Shown here: piece by piece, positions 1-8,849 of the stretch
Position numbering within the stretch: position 1 is the stretch's first letter
How the letters are laid out: each line of letters starts with the position of its first letter
Assembly: GCA_020054355.1 (NCBI GenBank)
Contig: JAGVLI010000338.1
Location: forward strand, 1 to 8,849
Reading direction: 5' to 3'
Length of the DNA stretch: 8,849 bases
Source: Planctomycetales bacterium
GTDB taxonomy: Bacteria; Planctomycetota; Planctomycetia; Gemmatales; Gemmataceae
The notes under the pieces: model-generated
The model's input: only the letters and a program-made list of their open reading frames with translations
The model's database searches: none
Told to the model about the DNA's origin: nothing
Translations under genes and position numbers: made by a program

Positions 1-93
1 CGTGCTGCGGGATAGCGGTTTCGCGGCGGCAGCGCGAGTGGACCGCGCAGGGCGGAACCGTAAAGATGGGGCATGGGATTCGTTTTTCCATCG

Positions 94-112
94 GCCGCTT
101 GCGGCTTCGCAG
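94..112 (+). repeat. Short palindromic repeat GCCGC-TT-GCGGC, copy 1
   Basis: GCCGC at 94-98 and GCGGC at 101-105 are perfect inverted arms around a 2-nt TT centre, followed by TTCGCAG. A related copy in opposite orientation lies in the nuoM-nuoN gap (7055-7073); the two 19-nt stretches match at 16 positions when one is reverse-complemented. Finding the same element in two separate gene gaps suggests a dispersed intergenic repeat rather than chance. I associate such GCCGCTTGCGGC elements with planctomycete genomes, but this was not checked here. Confidence 0.55.
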
Positions 113-217
113 ACGGCGCGCGTTTCCGCTCGAAAGAGGAATATCCTTGCCGATGTTTCCAGAACCACATAAAGTAACGCCGATTACGCAGGCTGGATAG
201 ATCGCTTTCCATGCGGT

Positions 218-222
218 GGAGG
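218..222 (+). promoter_or_regulatory. Ribosome binding site of nuoH
   Basis: GGAGG lies 10 nt upstream of the GTG at 233, inside a purine-rich run (215-224). It supports this non-ATG start, which also matches the N-terminus expected of NuoH. The nearby ATG at 211 is in another frame and lies before the site. Confidence 0.7.
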
Positions 223-232
223 GGCCCCAACC

Positions 233-1483
233 GTGCCGTCCCTGGGATTGCTCATTGCCATCGTCGCAACGCTAGTTTTGCTCACGTTCGTCGCCGCGTC
301 GGCCATTTTCTTTATCTGGGTCGAGCGCAAGGTGGCGGGCCGTATTCAAGACCGCCTCGGCCCGACCCGCGTCGGCGGCCGATTCGGCTGGCTGCAAACC
401 ATTGCCGACGGCATCAAGCTGCTGGTCAAGGAAGACATCATTCCCGCCAACGCCGATCACTTCCTCTTCCGTCTTGGCCCCTATATCGCGTTTTGCGGCT
501 CCTTCCTGGCCTTCATCGCCTTGCCCTTCGGCAACGGCGTGGTGGCCGTCAACATGAACGTGGCCGTCTTCTATATGTTGGCCGTCATGTCCACCGAAGT
601 GTTTGGCATCATCCTCGCAGGCTATGGCAGCGGCAGCAAATGGTCGCTGTTCGGCGGCATGCGCGAAGCGGCGCAGATGGTGAGCTACGAAGTGCCGATG
701 GCGATCTGCGTGATCGTGCCGGTCATCGTCGCTGGCTCCATGAACCTGGTGACGGTGGGTCAGCAACAGGGCGGTTGCTTCGTCAACTGGCTGATGTTCC
801 ACGATCCCTTCACGTTCTGCGCCTTCTGGACTTACTTCACCTGCGCCACTGCCAGCTGCAAGCGCGCCCCGTTCGACCTGGCCGAGGCCGAGAGCGAACT
901 GGTGGCCGGCTTTCACACGGAATACAGCGGCCTGCGCTGGTCGTTCTTTTTCATGGCCGAATATGCCGCCATGTTCGCGGTCAGCGGCATCGCCATCCTG
1001 CTGTTCGCCGGCGGCTGGCACACGGGTTTCCTGCCCTTCGATCCCGCCGATGCGCTGGCTACCAAGCTCGGCTCGTATCAGATCGAAGGCAGCCGGCCGC
1101 TGGTCATCGATTTCGGCTGGATTCTCGGCAACGTAGTCAACGTGGTGGTCTTCATCGTCAAGGGCTGGCTCTTGGTCTTCGTGATGATGTGGGTCCGCTG
1201 GACGCTGCCTCGGCTGCGCATCGACCAGGTGATGATGGCCTGTTTGAAATACCTGCTGCCGATCAGTTGCGCCCTGCTGCTGGGCGTCAGCGTCTGGCAA
1301 CTGGCGCTCGCCAGCTTTGAATGGCTCGACTACTTCAGCTGGGCGCTGGGCGGCCTGTGCTTCTTCACGGCGGTGGTCGTCACCTGGAAGCTGTTCACCA
1401 CGGACCAGCCGCCGCCCGACACCGGCATGGGCACCTTGCTGCAACAGGGCGGGCCGCTGATGGCCGAACTCGCGAAGAAATAG
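233..1483 (+). CDS. nuoH: NADH:quinone oxidoreductase (complex I) subunit H
   Basis: NuoH (ND1) is the membrane subunit that joins the peripheral arm to the membrane arm; it lines the quinone chamber and begins the chain of charged residues that couples quinone reduction to proton pumping. Visible family motifs are the ERKVAGRIQDRLGPTRVG block (residues 31-48), the LQTIADGIKLLVKEDIIP block (54-71), GSKWSLFGGMREAAQMVSYE (134-153), the acidic loop RAPFDLAEAESELVAGFHTE (211-230) continuing into EYSG, and WVRWTLPRLRIDQ (320-332). Length is 416 aa against about 325 in E. coli. The excess lies in a loop near 262-291 and in a C-terminal extension (about 359-416) with one further hydrophobic segment (369-387). 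The usual AExNR before PFDL is ATASCKR here. The GTG start is supported by GGAGG at 218-222 and an in-frame stop at 170-172. nuoI does not follow; nuoJ begins 56 nt downstream. Confidence 0.97.
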   Translation: MPSLGLLIAIVATLVLLTFVAASAIFFIWVERKVAGRIQDRLGPTRVGGRFGWLQTIADGIKLLVKEDIIPANADHFLFRLGPYIAFCGSFLAFIALPFGNGVVAVNMNVAVFYMLAVMSTEVFGIILAGYGSGSKWSLFGGMREAAQMVSYEVPMAICVIVPVIVAGSMNLVTVGQQQGGCFVNWLMFHDPFTFCAFWTYFTCATASCKRAPFDLAEAESELVAGFHTEYSGLRWSFFFMAEYAAMFAVSGIAILLFAGGWHTGFLPFDPADALATKLGSYQIEGSRPLVIDFGWILGNVVNVVVFIVKGWLLVFVMMWVRWTLPRLRIDQVMMACLKYLLPISCALLLGVSVWQLALASFEWLDYFSWALGGLCFFTAVVVTWKLFTTDQPPPDTGMGTLLQQGGPLMAELAKK

Positions 1484-1525
1484 CCTGGCGGTTCGCGACG
1501 CTTCACGTAAGCGTTGCACCGCTCG

Positions 1526-1531
1526 ACGGAG
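1526..1531 (+). promoter_or_regulatory. Ribosome binding site that fixes the nuoJ start
   Basis: ACGGAG ends 8 nt before the ATG at 1540. The nuoJ frame stays open upstream well into nuoH, so this site together with NuoJ homology decides the start. It lies in the 56-nt gap after the nuoH stop. Confidence 0.65.
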
Positions 1532-1539
1532 TATCGCTG

Positions 1540-2145
1540 ATGAAGTTTCCCGACCTGCACGCCACCCTGTTCTGGGTCCTGGCCATCGCGACGGCGCTGA
1601 GCGCCATCAGCGTGGTGCTGACGCAGAACATCGTGCGCTCGGCCGTCTGGCTGCTGTTCAGTCTGTGCGGGACTGCCGGCCTGTTCTTCCTGGTCGGCGC
1701 GGACTTCGTCGGCGCCACGCAGTTGATCGTCTACGTCGGCGGCACGTTGGTGCTGGTGGTCTTCGGCGTCATGCTCACGGCCCAGGGGCCATTCATCAGC
1801 ATGAAGACCAGTGCCGTCGAGTGGGCTTTTTCGGTCGTTGCCGGCGTGCTGTTCCTGGGCGTGTTGGTGGCCAGCATCAGCCAGGGGACCTGGGTCGGCG
1901 GGTTCGTCGCGGTCAGCCCGGCCGATTCGACCAGCGCCGTTACTTTGGGGGAATCGCTCCTGGGAGTTACGGACGCTACCCCCCCGGCCAAACTGCTGGG
2001 CAACGACAATCCGGATCAACTGCTGGAACGTACCCGCATGAGCTACCTGCTGCCCTTTGAAATCGTCTCCGTGCATTTGCTCGTCGTCCTGATCGGCGCT
2101 GCCTACCTGGCCCGCGCCAAGCGCCGCCGAGGAGCTGCCGCATGA
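1540..2145 (+). CDS. nuoJ: NADH:quinone oxidoreductase (complex I) subunit J
   Basis: NuoJ (ND6) is a five-helix membrane subunit at the centre of the membrane arm, packed against NuoA, NuoH and NuoK; its third helix switches conformation in the coupling mechanism. The 201-aa product is slightly longer than the E. coli protein (184 aa). Hydrophobic segments lie near residues 8-27, 33-52, 58-79, 93-113 and 170-190. The hallmark QLIVYVGGTLVLVVFGVML stretch (61-79) contains the Tyr and double Gly of the flexible helix (Y65, G67, G68). A polar stretch of about 50 residues (116-167) separates the last two helices, and the C-terminus is basic (RAKRRRG). The frame is open further upstream, but 1540 has a Shine-Dalgarno sequence and gives a normal NuoJ N-terminus. 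The stop overlaps the nuoK start in ATGA, indicating translational coupling. Confidence 0.96.
   Translation: MKFPDLHATLFWVLAIATALSAISVVLTQNIVRSAVWLLFSLCGTAGLFFLVGADFVGATQLIVYVGGTLVLVVFGVMLTAQGPFISMKTSAVEWAFSVVAGVLFLGVLVASISQGTWVGGFVAVSPADSTSAVTLGESLLGVTDATPPAKLLGNDNPDQLLERTRMSYLLPFEIVSVHLLVVLIGAAYLARAKRRRGAAA
2129..2134 (+). promoter_or_regulatory. Ribosome binding site of nuoK inside the nuoJ end
   Basis: GAGGAG lies 7 nt before the nuoK ATG at 2142, within the last codons of nuoJ. It is the strongest Shine-Dalgarno match in the cluster and fits the 4-nt overlap of the two genes. Confidence 0.75.
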
Positions 2146-2474
2146 GTCCCATCACCCTGAACCATTATCTGGCGCTCGGCGCTGTGCTGTTCGTCTGCGG
2201 CGTGCTGTGCATGGCCACCAAGCGCAACGCCATCGGCGTGCTGATGGGCGTCGAATTGGTGCTGAACGGCGCGAACGTCAACTTCGTGGCCTTTGCCTAC
2301 TACCTGCGCGACGCCCAGGGCAACTCGGTCTTCCTGGTGGAAGGGCAGGTATTCGCCCTGTTCGTGATCGTGCTGGCGGCCGCCGAGGCCGCCGTGGCGC
2401 TGGCCATCGTGCTGAACTTCTACAACAACCACCTGACCGTGGATGTGGATACCGCCGAGGAATTGAAAGGATAG
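2142..2474 (+). CDS. nuoK: NADH:quinone oxidoreductase (complex I) subunit K
   Basis: NuoK (ND4L) is a three-helix membrane subunit that carries two buried glutamates of the central proton-transfer axis. The product has 110 aa (E. coli about 100). Helices fall near residues 8-25, 30-52 and 68-92. The two essential glutamates are visible: E38 in LMGVELVLN (equivalent to E. coli E36) and E82 in AAAEAAVALAI (equivalent to E72). The spacing between them is about 8-10 residues longer than in E. coli because of a longer loop after helix 2 (YYLRDAQGNSVFLVEGQ). The C-terminus VDTAEELKG resembles the usual NuoK ending. It overlaps nuoJ by 4 nt and is followed after 2 nt by nuoL, so J-K-L are almost certainly co-translated. 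Confidence 0.97.
   Translation: MSPITLNHYLALGAVLFVCGVLCMATKRNAIGVLMGVELVLNGANVNFVAFAYYLRDAQGNSVFLVEGQVFALFVIVLAAAEAAVALAIVLNFYNNHLTVDVDTAEELKG
2467..2471 (+). promoter_or_regulatory. Ribosome binding site that fixes the nuoL start
   Basis: AAGGA at the very end of nuoK lies 5 nt before the ATG at 2477. The nuoL frame is open upstream through most of nuoK, so this site and the NuoL N-terminus decide the start. Confidence 0.7.
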
Positions 2475-2476
2475 CC

Positions 2477-5011
<2,535 letters not shown>

Positions 5012-5015
5012 ACCC

Positions 5016-5102
5016 GTAGGTCAGGCTTTCCAGCCTGACTGAAGCGCCGGCGACTGGTGACACGACTCCGGCGCTTCAGTCAGGCTGGAAAGCCTGACCT
5101 AC
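5016..5102. repeat. 35-bp perfect inverted repeat in the nuoL-nuoM gap
   Basis: The left arm 5016-5050 and right arm 5068-5102 are exact reverse complements over 35 bases, separated by a 17-nt centre (5051-5067) that contains CGACT twice. The outer part of each arm is itself a palindrome, GTCAGGCT-TTCC-AGCCTGAC (5020-5039 on the left, inverted on the right), so either a long stem or smaller nested hairpins could form. It begins 5 nt after the nuoL stop. No T-run follows on either strand, so it is not a classic intrinsic terminator. As RNA the stem would be very stable and could be an RNase III target or a barrier to 3' decay; as DNA it could extrude as a cruciform. Confidence 0.9.
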
Positions 5103-5130
5103 AAGTCAGGCTGGAAAGCCTGACCTACAA
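5079..5130. repeat. Perfect 26-bp tandem duplication of the palindromic unit
   Basis: Bases 5079-5104 and 5105-5130 are identical, each starting GTCAGGCTGGAAAGCCTGAC and ending in CTACAA. The first unit overlaps the right arm of the large inverted repeat, so the palindromic core occurs three times between nuoL and nuoM: once inverted (5017-5039) and twice direct. Exact identity indicates recent duplication or gene conversion, or selection on the repeat. Confidence 0.9.
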
Positions 5131-5141
5131 GAATCGCAGTG

Positions 5142-5168
5142 CGTTCCCCGGCGGAAAGCCAGGGAACG
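5142..5168. repeat. Hairpin repeat CGTTCCC...GGGAACG upstream of nuoM
   Basis: CGTTCCC (5142-5148) pairs with GGGAACG (5162-5168). After one mismatch (5149/5161) the stem continues with GGC/GCC (5150-5152 with 5158-5160), leaving a 5-nt GGAAA loop. The sequence differs from the neighbouring GTCAGGCT family, so it is a second repeat type in the same gap. I associate CGTTCCC...GGGAACG elements with planctomycete intergenic DNA from memory. It lies 35 nt before the nuoM start. Confidence 0.7.
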
Positions 5169-5203
5169 AGGATGGCATGAACTCCTGAGCTGAGCATACT
5201 TCC

Positions 5204-7054
<1,851 letters not shown>

Positions 7055-7073
7055 GTGCAAAGCCGCGAGCGGC
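7055..7073 (-). repeat. Short palindromic repeat, copy 2, in the nuoM-nuoN gap
   Basis: GCCGC (7062-7066) and GCGGC (7069-7073) are inverted arms around GA. Read on the minus strand, the 19 nt match 94-112 at 16 positions. It starts immediately after the nuoM stop and leaves about 38 nt before nuoN. It could form a small RNA hairpin, but no T-run follows, so it is not a convincing terminator. Confidence 0.55.
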
Positions 7074-7111
7074 GCTGAGGTGTTCGGAATACCATTGATC
7101 GAGAGCCACTC

Positions 7112-8849
7112 ATGTTCCTGGACCTGAACATCATCGGCGGCTTGCAAAAAGGCCTGCTCGAAGACTGCTACGCGGTGCTGCCCGAGCTGATCCTCTGCGG
7201 CACCGTGATCCTCTTGCTGCTGCTGCGCCTGTTTTCGTCGCTCGACACCTGGCATCTGGGCTGGGAAACCCTGACGCTAACGCTGGTCGCCCTGATCGCG
7301 GCGGTCATGCAGTGGCATCGAGCCGAACCCGCTTCATTCTCGAATGAGTTGCCCTACGCGAGATTCCCCCGCGATCTGTTCGGCGGCTCCGCCAGCGGCT
7401 TGCTGCGCTACGACAACTTCGTGCTCTTTTTCCGCGTGTTCTTGATCGGTTTTACCGCACTGACCATCGTGCTTTCGATGCTTACCGGGATACCCGACCG
7501 GGAGGACTCGGCCGACTTCTACACGCTGCTGCTCGGCGCGAGCATCGGCATGTTGCTGATGGCGATGGCCAACCACCTGCTGATGGTCTTCATCGCCGTG
7601 GAAATGGCCAGCTTGCCCAGCTTCGCGCTGGCGGGCTTCCTGAAAGGCAAACGCCAGAGCAGCGAGGCAGCGCTCAAGTATGTCGTCTACGGCGGTGGGG
7701 CCTCGGGCATCATGCTCTACGGCATCAGCCTGTTGGCCGGGAAGTTTGGCACGGGCTACCTGACCGACCTGGGGACCGTGATGCCGGCGGCCATGGCTGC
7801 CAATCCCAGCGATCCCATCGTGCTCCTGGGCTTGCTGTTCGTCTTCATCGGCCTGGCCTTCAAGCTGTCGGTGGTGCCGTTCCATTTCTGGTGCCCGGAC
7901 GTGTTCGAGGGCGCGGCGGCGGAAGTGGCGGGGTTCCTCTCGGTGGCTTCCAAGGGAGCGGCCCTGGCACTGACCGCGCGACTCGCGCTGGGTTTGGTCG
8001 GACCGGTGCAGTTCACCGAGAGTTTTCAGGATGGCCTGGGGCGCGTCCTGACCGTGAACACCACCGCGCCGATGGCCATGTATCTGATCTACTCGCTGAC
8101 CTTTTTCGCCGCGATCACCGCCACCTTTGGCAATCTGGCCGCCTATCCGCAGACCAACTTGAAACGGCTGCTGGCCTACTCGACCATCGCTCACGCCGGC
8201 TACATGCTGATGGGCTTGGCGACCCTGCGGTCGGAAGGCGTCTCGGCCGTCCTGTTCTACCTGATCGTTTACCTGCTGATGAACCTGGGAGCGTTCGCCT
8301 GCGTGGCGTTTCTCCGCAACCAGACCGGTTCGGAAGACCTGTCCAGCTTCCGGGGGCTGATCTATCGCTCGCCGCTGCTGGTCATCGTGTTCGCGTTCTT
8401 CCTGCTCAGCCTGCTCGGCCTGCCGCCGCTGGCGGGGTTCGCGGCGAAGTTCCAAATTTTCCAGGTGCTGTACGACTCGGCGCAGCTGCACGGCATGGAC
8501 GCCAGCCGCTGGGCGACGTTGAGCAGCCAACCGGGCCTGCCCGACGCGGTCTACAACCAGTTCGCCAGCCATGCGGCCAGCGAAACCAATCTCAGCTATG
8601 CCTTGTTCGGGCTGCTGGTGGTTGGCGGCGTGAACACGGTCTTCAGCGTGGTGTACTATCTCAAGATCATGAAGGTCATGGTGCTGGACAAGCCGCTGGA
8701 CGAAGTGGAAGGGCGGGCACCGCAGCCATTCACTCTACCGGCCCTGTCGGCGCTTTACGGCAGTGTGCTGGCGGCCGCCGTGCTGGTCGTCGGCATCCTC
8801 TGGAACCCGCTGGCGGTGGCCAGCGAGCGCGGCGTGGCCCATTTCCGTC
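7112..8849 (+). CDS. nuoN: NADH:quinone oxidoreductase (complex I) subunit N, 3' end outside the window
   Basis: NuoN (ND2) is the antiporter-like pump nearest the NuoK/NuoJ side. The frame is open from ATG 7112 to the window edge, giving 579 codons without a stop (E. coli NuoN is 485 aa in full). Channel residues can be assigned: E164 in FIAVEMASLPSFALAGF, K251 in AFKLSVVPFHFWCPDVFEGA (E. coli K217), K281 in VASKGAAL (K247), H361 in AYSTIAHAGYM, and K447 in LPPLAGFAAKFQIF (K395). Hydrophobic segments continue to about residue 570 (SALYGSVLAAAVLVVGILWNP), so the protein probably ends soon after the edge. An extra polar stretch lies at 455-492 after the K447 helix. The start follows a weak GAGAG (7101-7105), and an in-frame TGA at 7076-7078 excludes a longer N-terminus. 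It is in the same frame as nuoM but separated from it by stops. Confidence 0.95.
   Translation, partial: MFLDLNIIGGLQKGLLEDCYAVLPELILCGTVILLLLLRLFSSLDTWHLGWETLTLTLVALIAAVMQWHRAEPASFSNELPYARFPRDLFGGSASGLLRYDNFVLFFRVFLIGFTALTIVLSMLTGIPDREDSADFYTLLLGASIGMLLMAMANHLLMVFIAVEMASLPSFALAGFLKGKRQSSEAALKYVVYGGGASGIMLYGISLLAGKFGTGYLTDLGTVMPAAMAANPSDPIVLLGLLFVFIGLAFKLSVVPFHFWCPDVFEGAAAEVAGFLSVASKGAALALTARLALGLVGPVQFTESFQDGLGRVLTVNTTAPMAMYLIYSLTFFAAITATFGNLAAYPQTNLKRLLAYSTIAHAGYMLMGLATLRSEGVSAVLFYLIVYLLMNLGAFACVAFLRNQTGSEDLSSFRGLIYRSPLLVIVFAFFLLSLLGLPPLAGFAAKFQIFQVLYDSAQLHGMDASRWATLSSQPGLPDAVYNQFASHAASETNLSYALFGLLVVGGVNTVFSVVYYLKIMKVMVLDKPLDEVEGRAPQPFTLPALSALYGSVLAAAVLVVGILWNPLAVASERGVAHFR

Larger units (their letters stand above)
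1..232. other. Leader region upstream of nuoH with no recognisable gene
   Basis: No convincing gene was found here. One forward frame is open from the left edge to a TAA at 170-172 (56 codons), the same frame as nuoH, but its translation is rich in Arg and Ala, has no motif I recognise and shows weak third-position GC bias. Another frame meets a TAG at 13-15 and could be the last codons of an upstream gene, but four codons are too few to judge. The region holds a short palindrome (94-105) and the nuoH ribosome binding site. The in-frame TAA at 170-172 shows that nuoH cannot begin further upstream than 173. The stretch is best read as intergenic, which suggests that nuoH begins its own block rather than being tightly packed behind nuoG. 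Confidence 0.5.

Noticed and set aside
2..172. Open frame at the left edge as the end of an upstream gene such as nuoG
   Set aside because: No recognisable similarity, weak coding bias, and a dispersed palindrome lies inside it.
147..173. Possible promoter, TTGCCG followed by CATAAA
   Set aside because: Spacing is only 15 bp and both boxes are weak matches; planctomycete promoters are poorly predicted by this consensus.
211..1320. 369-codon forward frame overlapping nuoH in another frame
   Set aside because: Arg/Gly/His-rich translation typical of an off-frame reading; nuoH in the same interval is unambiguous.
1321..1539. Longer N-terminus for NuoJ starting within nuoH
   Set aside because: The frame is merely open; the added part does not resemble NuoJ, and ATG 1540 has a well-placed ribosome binding site.
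2207..2476. Longer N-terminus for NuoL starting within nuoK
   Set aside because: The added 90 residues are Arg-rich off-frame nuoK; ATG 2477 gives a normal NuoL start with AAGGA upstream.
5016..5130. Repeat block considered as a CRISPR array or an intrinsic terminator
   Set aside because: Units are adjacent without unique spacers, so it is not CRISPR; no T-run follows any stem, so it is not a standard terminator.
7334..8572. 412-codon open frame on the minus strand opposite nuoN
   Set aside because: Antisense shadow of a high-GC gene; low-complexity Gln/Arg/His composition and no recognisable motif.

Overview
The window is a stretch of a respiratory complex I (proton-translocating NADH:quinone oxidoreductase, NDH-1) cluster. 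All genes lie on the + strand, in the order nuoH - nuoJ - nuoK - nuoL - nuoM - nuoN, and nuoN runs off the right edge. All six products are subunits of the membrane arm. NuoH carries the quinone-site/E-channel region next to the peripheral arm, NuoJ and NuoK form the central connection, and NuoL, NuoM and NuoN are the three antiporter-like proton pumps. No peripheral-arm gene (A-G or I) is recognisable in the window. The nuoI gene, which normally sits between nuoH and nuoJ, is absent from that position.

Organism: a GC-rich bacterium, most likely a planctomycete of the Gemmata/Pirellula type. This is inferred from three things: the short palindromic repeats in the gene gaps (GTCAGGCT-TTCC-AGCCTGAC, CGTTCCC...GGGAACG, GCCGC-TT-GCGGC), which recall repeat families I associate with planctomycete genomes; the unusually long NuoL, NuoM and NuoN with large hydrophilic loops; and a NuoH with the unusual ASCKRAPFDL variant of its acidic-loop motif. 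No search was run, so this is a working assignment.

Layout: 1-232 is a leader with no recognisable gene, carrying one short palindrome and the nuoH ribosome binding site. 233-2474 holds nuoH, nuoJ and nuoK; J and K overlap by 4 nt. nuoL (2477-5011) follows nuoK after only 2 nt. 5012-5203 is a 192-nt gap packed with repeats: a 35-bp perfect inverted repeat, a perfect 26-bp tandem duplication overlapping its right arm, and a separate CGTTCCC/GGGAACG hairpin. nuoM (5204-7054) follows, then a 57-nt gap with another short palindrome, then partial nuoN (7112-8849).

The genes look like one transcription unit with translational coupling from J to L, and the L-M repeat block is a candidate RNA-processing or stability point. 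The key proton-channel Glu, Lys and His residues of all subunits appear intact, so this looks like a functional enzyme. The unusual parts are the insertions, especially the His-rich loops of NuoL, the repeat-filled gaps and the missing nuoI. I saw no mobile element genes, CRISPR, tRNA or rRNA, and no evidence for a wholly new system.
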